NCBI RefSeq assembly: GCF_021271205.1
Contig: NZ_JAIWKS010000005.1
Coordinates: 62,001-126,000, forward strand
Origin: Pseudomonas uvaldensis
GTDB taxonomy: Bacteria > Pseudomonadota > Gammaproteobacteria > Pseudomonadales > Pseudomonadaceae
Length of the DNA stretch: 64,000 bases
Direction: 5' to 3'
Every line of letters begins with the position of its first letter. Position 1 is the first letter of the stretch. Under the pieces are notes generated by a model that did not search any database, was not told where the DNA came from, and saw only the letters and a list, made by a program, of their open reading frames with translations. Shown in pieces: positions 63,666 through 64,000 of this stretch. Both the position numbers and the translations under genes were made by a program.

Positions 63666-64000
63666 TCACTTCGAAGACCACCGCACCGACCCATCCTCGC
63701 CATAGAACGTCTCTTCGATGTTCTCCCCCACCAACCGCACCTTCACATACCCGTTCAAGACCCGCTCCGGATACGCCGGATCCCCCGCCAACTCCGTCTC
63801 CGACCATAGCACCCGGGCGTGCCCGTTCAGCTCGCTGGTGGTGCCGTAGGGAATCGCCCCATGTCCGGCGCAACGTGCATGCAAACCGCCTTGAGGCGCA
63901 TAGCAGATGCCGTTGTGCAAATGCCCCCAGTACCAGTAGTCCGGCTCGCGCCCGAGGGCGTCGCACACCGGCTGATAAAGCGCAGTCTTGTGGTGTCCGG
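63666..64000 (-). CDS. Metallophosphoesterase, C-terminal part (runs off the right edge)
   Basis: About 111 residues are visible on the minus strand, ending at TGA 63668-63666. The frame is open to the window edge and starts GHHKTALYQPVCDALG. The calcineurin-type signature GHLHN (with DYWYWGHLHNGICYAPQGG) shows a metal-dependent phosphatase fold. The N-terminal metal-binding motifs (DxH, GDxxD, GNHE) lie beyond the window, so activity cannot be judged. It is convergent with gbcA. Confidence 0.75.
   Translation of the reverse strand, partial: GHHKTALYQPVCDALGREPDYWYWGHLHNGICYAPQGGLHARCAGHGAIPYGTTSELNGHARVLWSETELAGDPAYPERVLNGYVKVRLVGENIEETFYGEDGSVRWSSK

Overview
The window is GC-rich chromosomal DNA from a Pseudomonas of the fluorescens type. 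The evidence is the gene content: a complete pqq cluster with its accessory oxidase, hydrolase and peptidase genes; a bioBFHCD operon; creBCD; a hydroxamate-type fox-like iron-uptake operon; and a glycine betaine/sarcosine catabolic cluster with soxBDAG, glyA, purU and fdhA. Many short inverted repeats of the Pseudomonas REP type, with GCGAGCAAGCCCGCTCCCAC-like arms, also fit. Several blocks match gene orders I remember from P. aeruginosa (bio genes beside three acyl-CoA dehydrogenases, creBC beside a retropepsin-like gene, gbc/sox/glyA/purU/fdhA). That synteny is memory, not a computed alignment. I see no tRNA, rRNA, insertion sequence, prophage or CRISPR array.

Layout. 1-10386 (+): PQQ biosynthesis: amine oxidase, carbon-nitrogen hydrolase, pqqF, the 24-residue pqqA, pqqBCDE and an S9 peptidase. 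10450-18143 (-): a Pmp3-type membrane peptide, an RsmY-type small RNA with a perfect GacA box, and three paralogous long acyl-CoA dehydrogenases interrupted by a membrane diguanylate cyclase. 18417-23367 (-): a small conserved protein and the biotin operon. 23458-32444: comF, modE, a Tat-exported PhoX-type phosphatase, srkA, rarD, gcvR (-) and glcB. 32548-35891: a response regulator (-) divergent from a cNMP/CBS/nucleotidyltransferase protein coupled to a DEDDh exonuclease. 36123-41618 (+): FecI-type sigma factor, FecR, TonB-dependent receptor, PepSY membrane protein and a tiny membrane protein. 41701-48313: GST, creD-creC-creB (-), a retropepsin-like protein (-), an acyltransferase and a DUF2780-type protein (-). 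48615-49520 (+): two small secreted DUF3757-like proteins. 49623-64000: fdhA, purU, soxG-A-D-B, glyA, a TraX-like gene (all -), ltaE (+), gbcB (-), gbcA (+) and the end of a metallophosphoesterase gene (-).

Functional themes. The gbcAB/sox/glyA/purU/fdhA block forms one route: glycine betaine is demethylated, sarcosine is oxidised, and the one-carbon units go through tetrahydrofolate to formate and CO2 while glycine and serine enter central metabolism. The biotin operon runs from one strong promoter whose -35 lies in a BirA-like operator. The iron operon is a classic sigma/anti-sigma/receptor surface-signalling unit.

The most informative non-coding signals are: the RsmY-type RNA with its GacA box; a perfect CRP/Vfr half-site pair upstream of the diguanylate cyclase; tandem PsrA-like boxes upstream of one acyl-CoA dehydrogenase; the BirA-type operator and bioB promoter overlapping the start of comF; AraC-type direct repeats between gbcB and gbcA; and a matched pair of ACTGTC-N6-GACAGT palindromes placed exactly 57 nt before the start codons of the two DUF3757-like genes. 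The last is the best candidate here for something undescribed.
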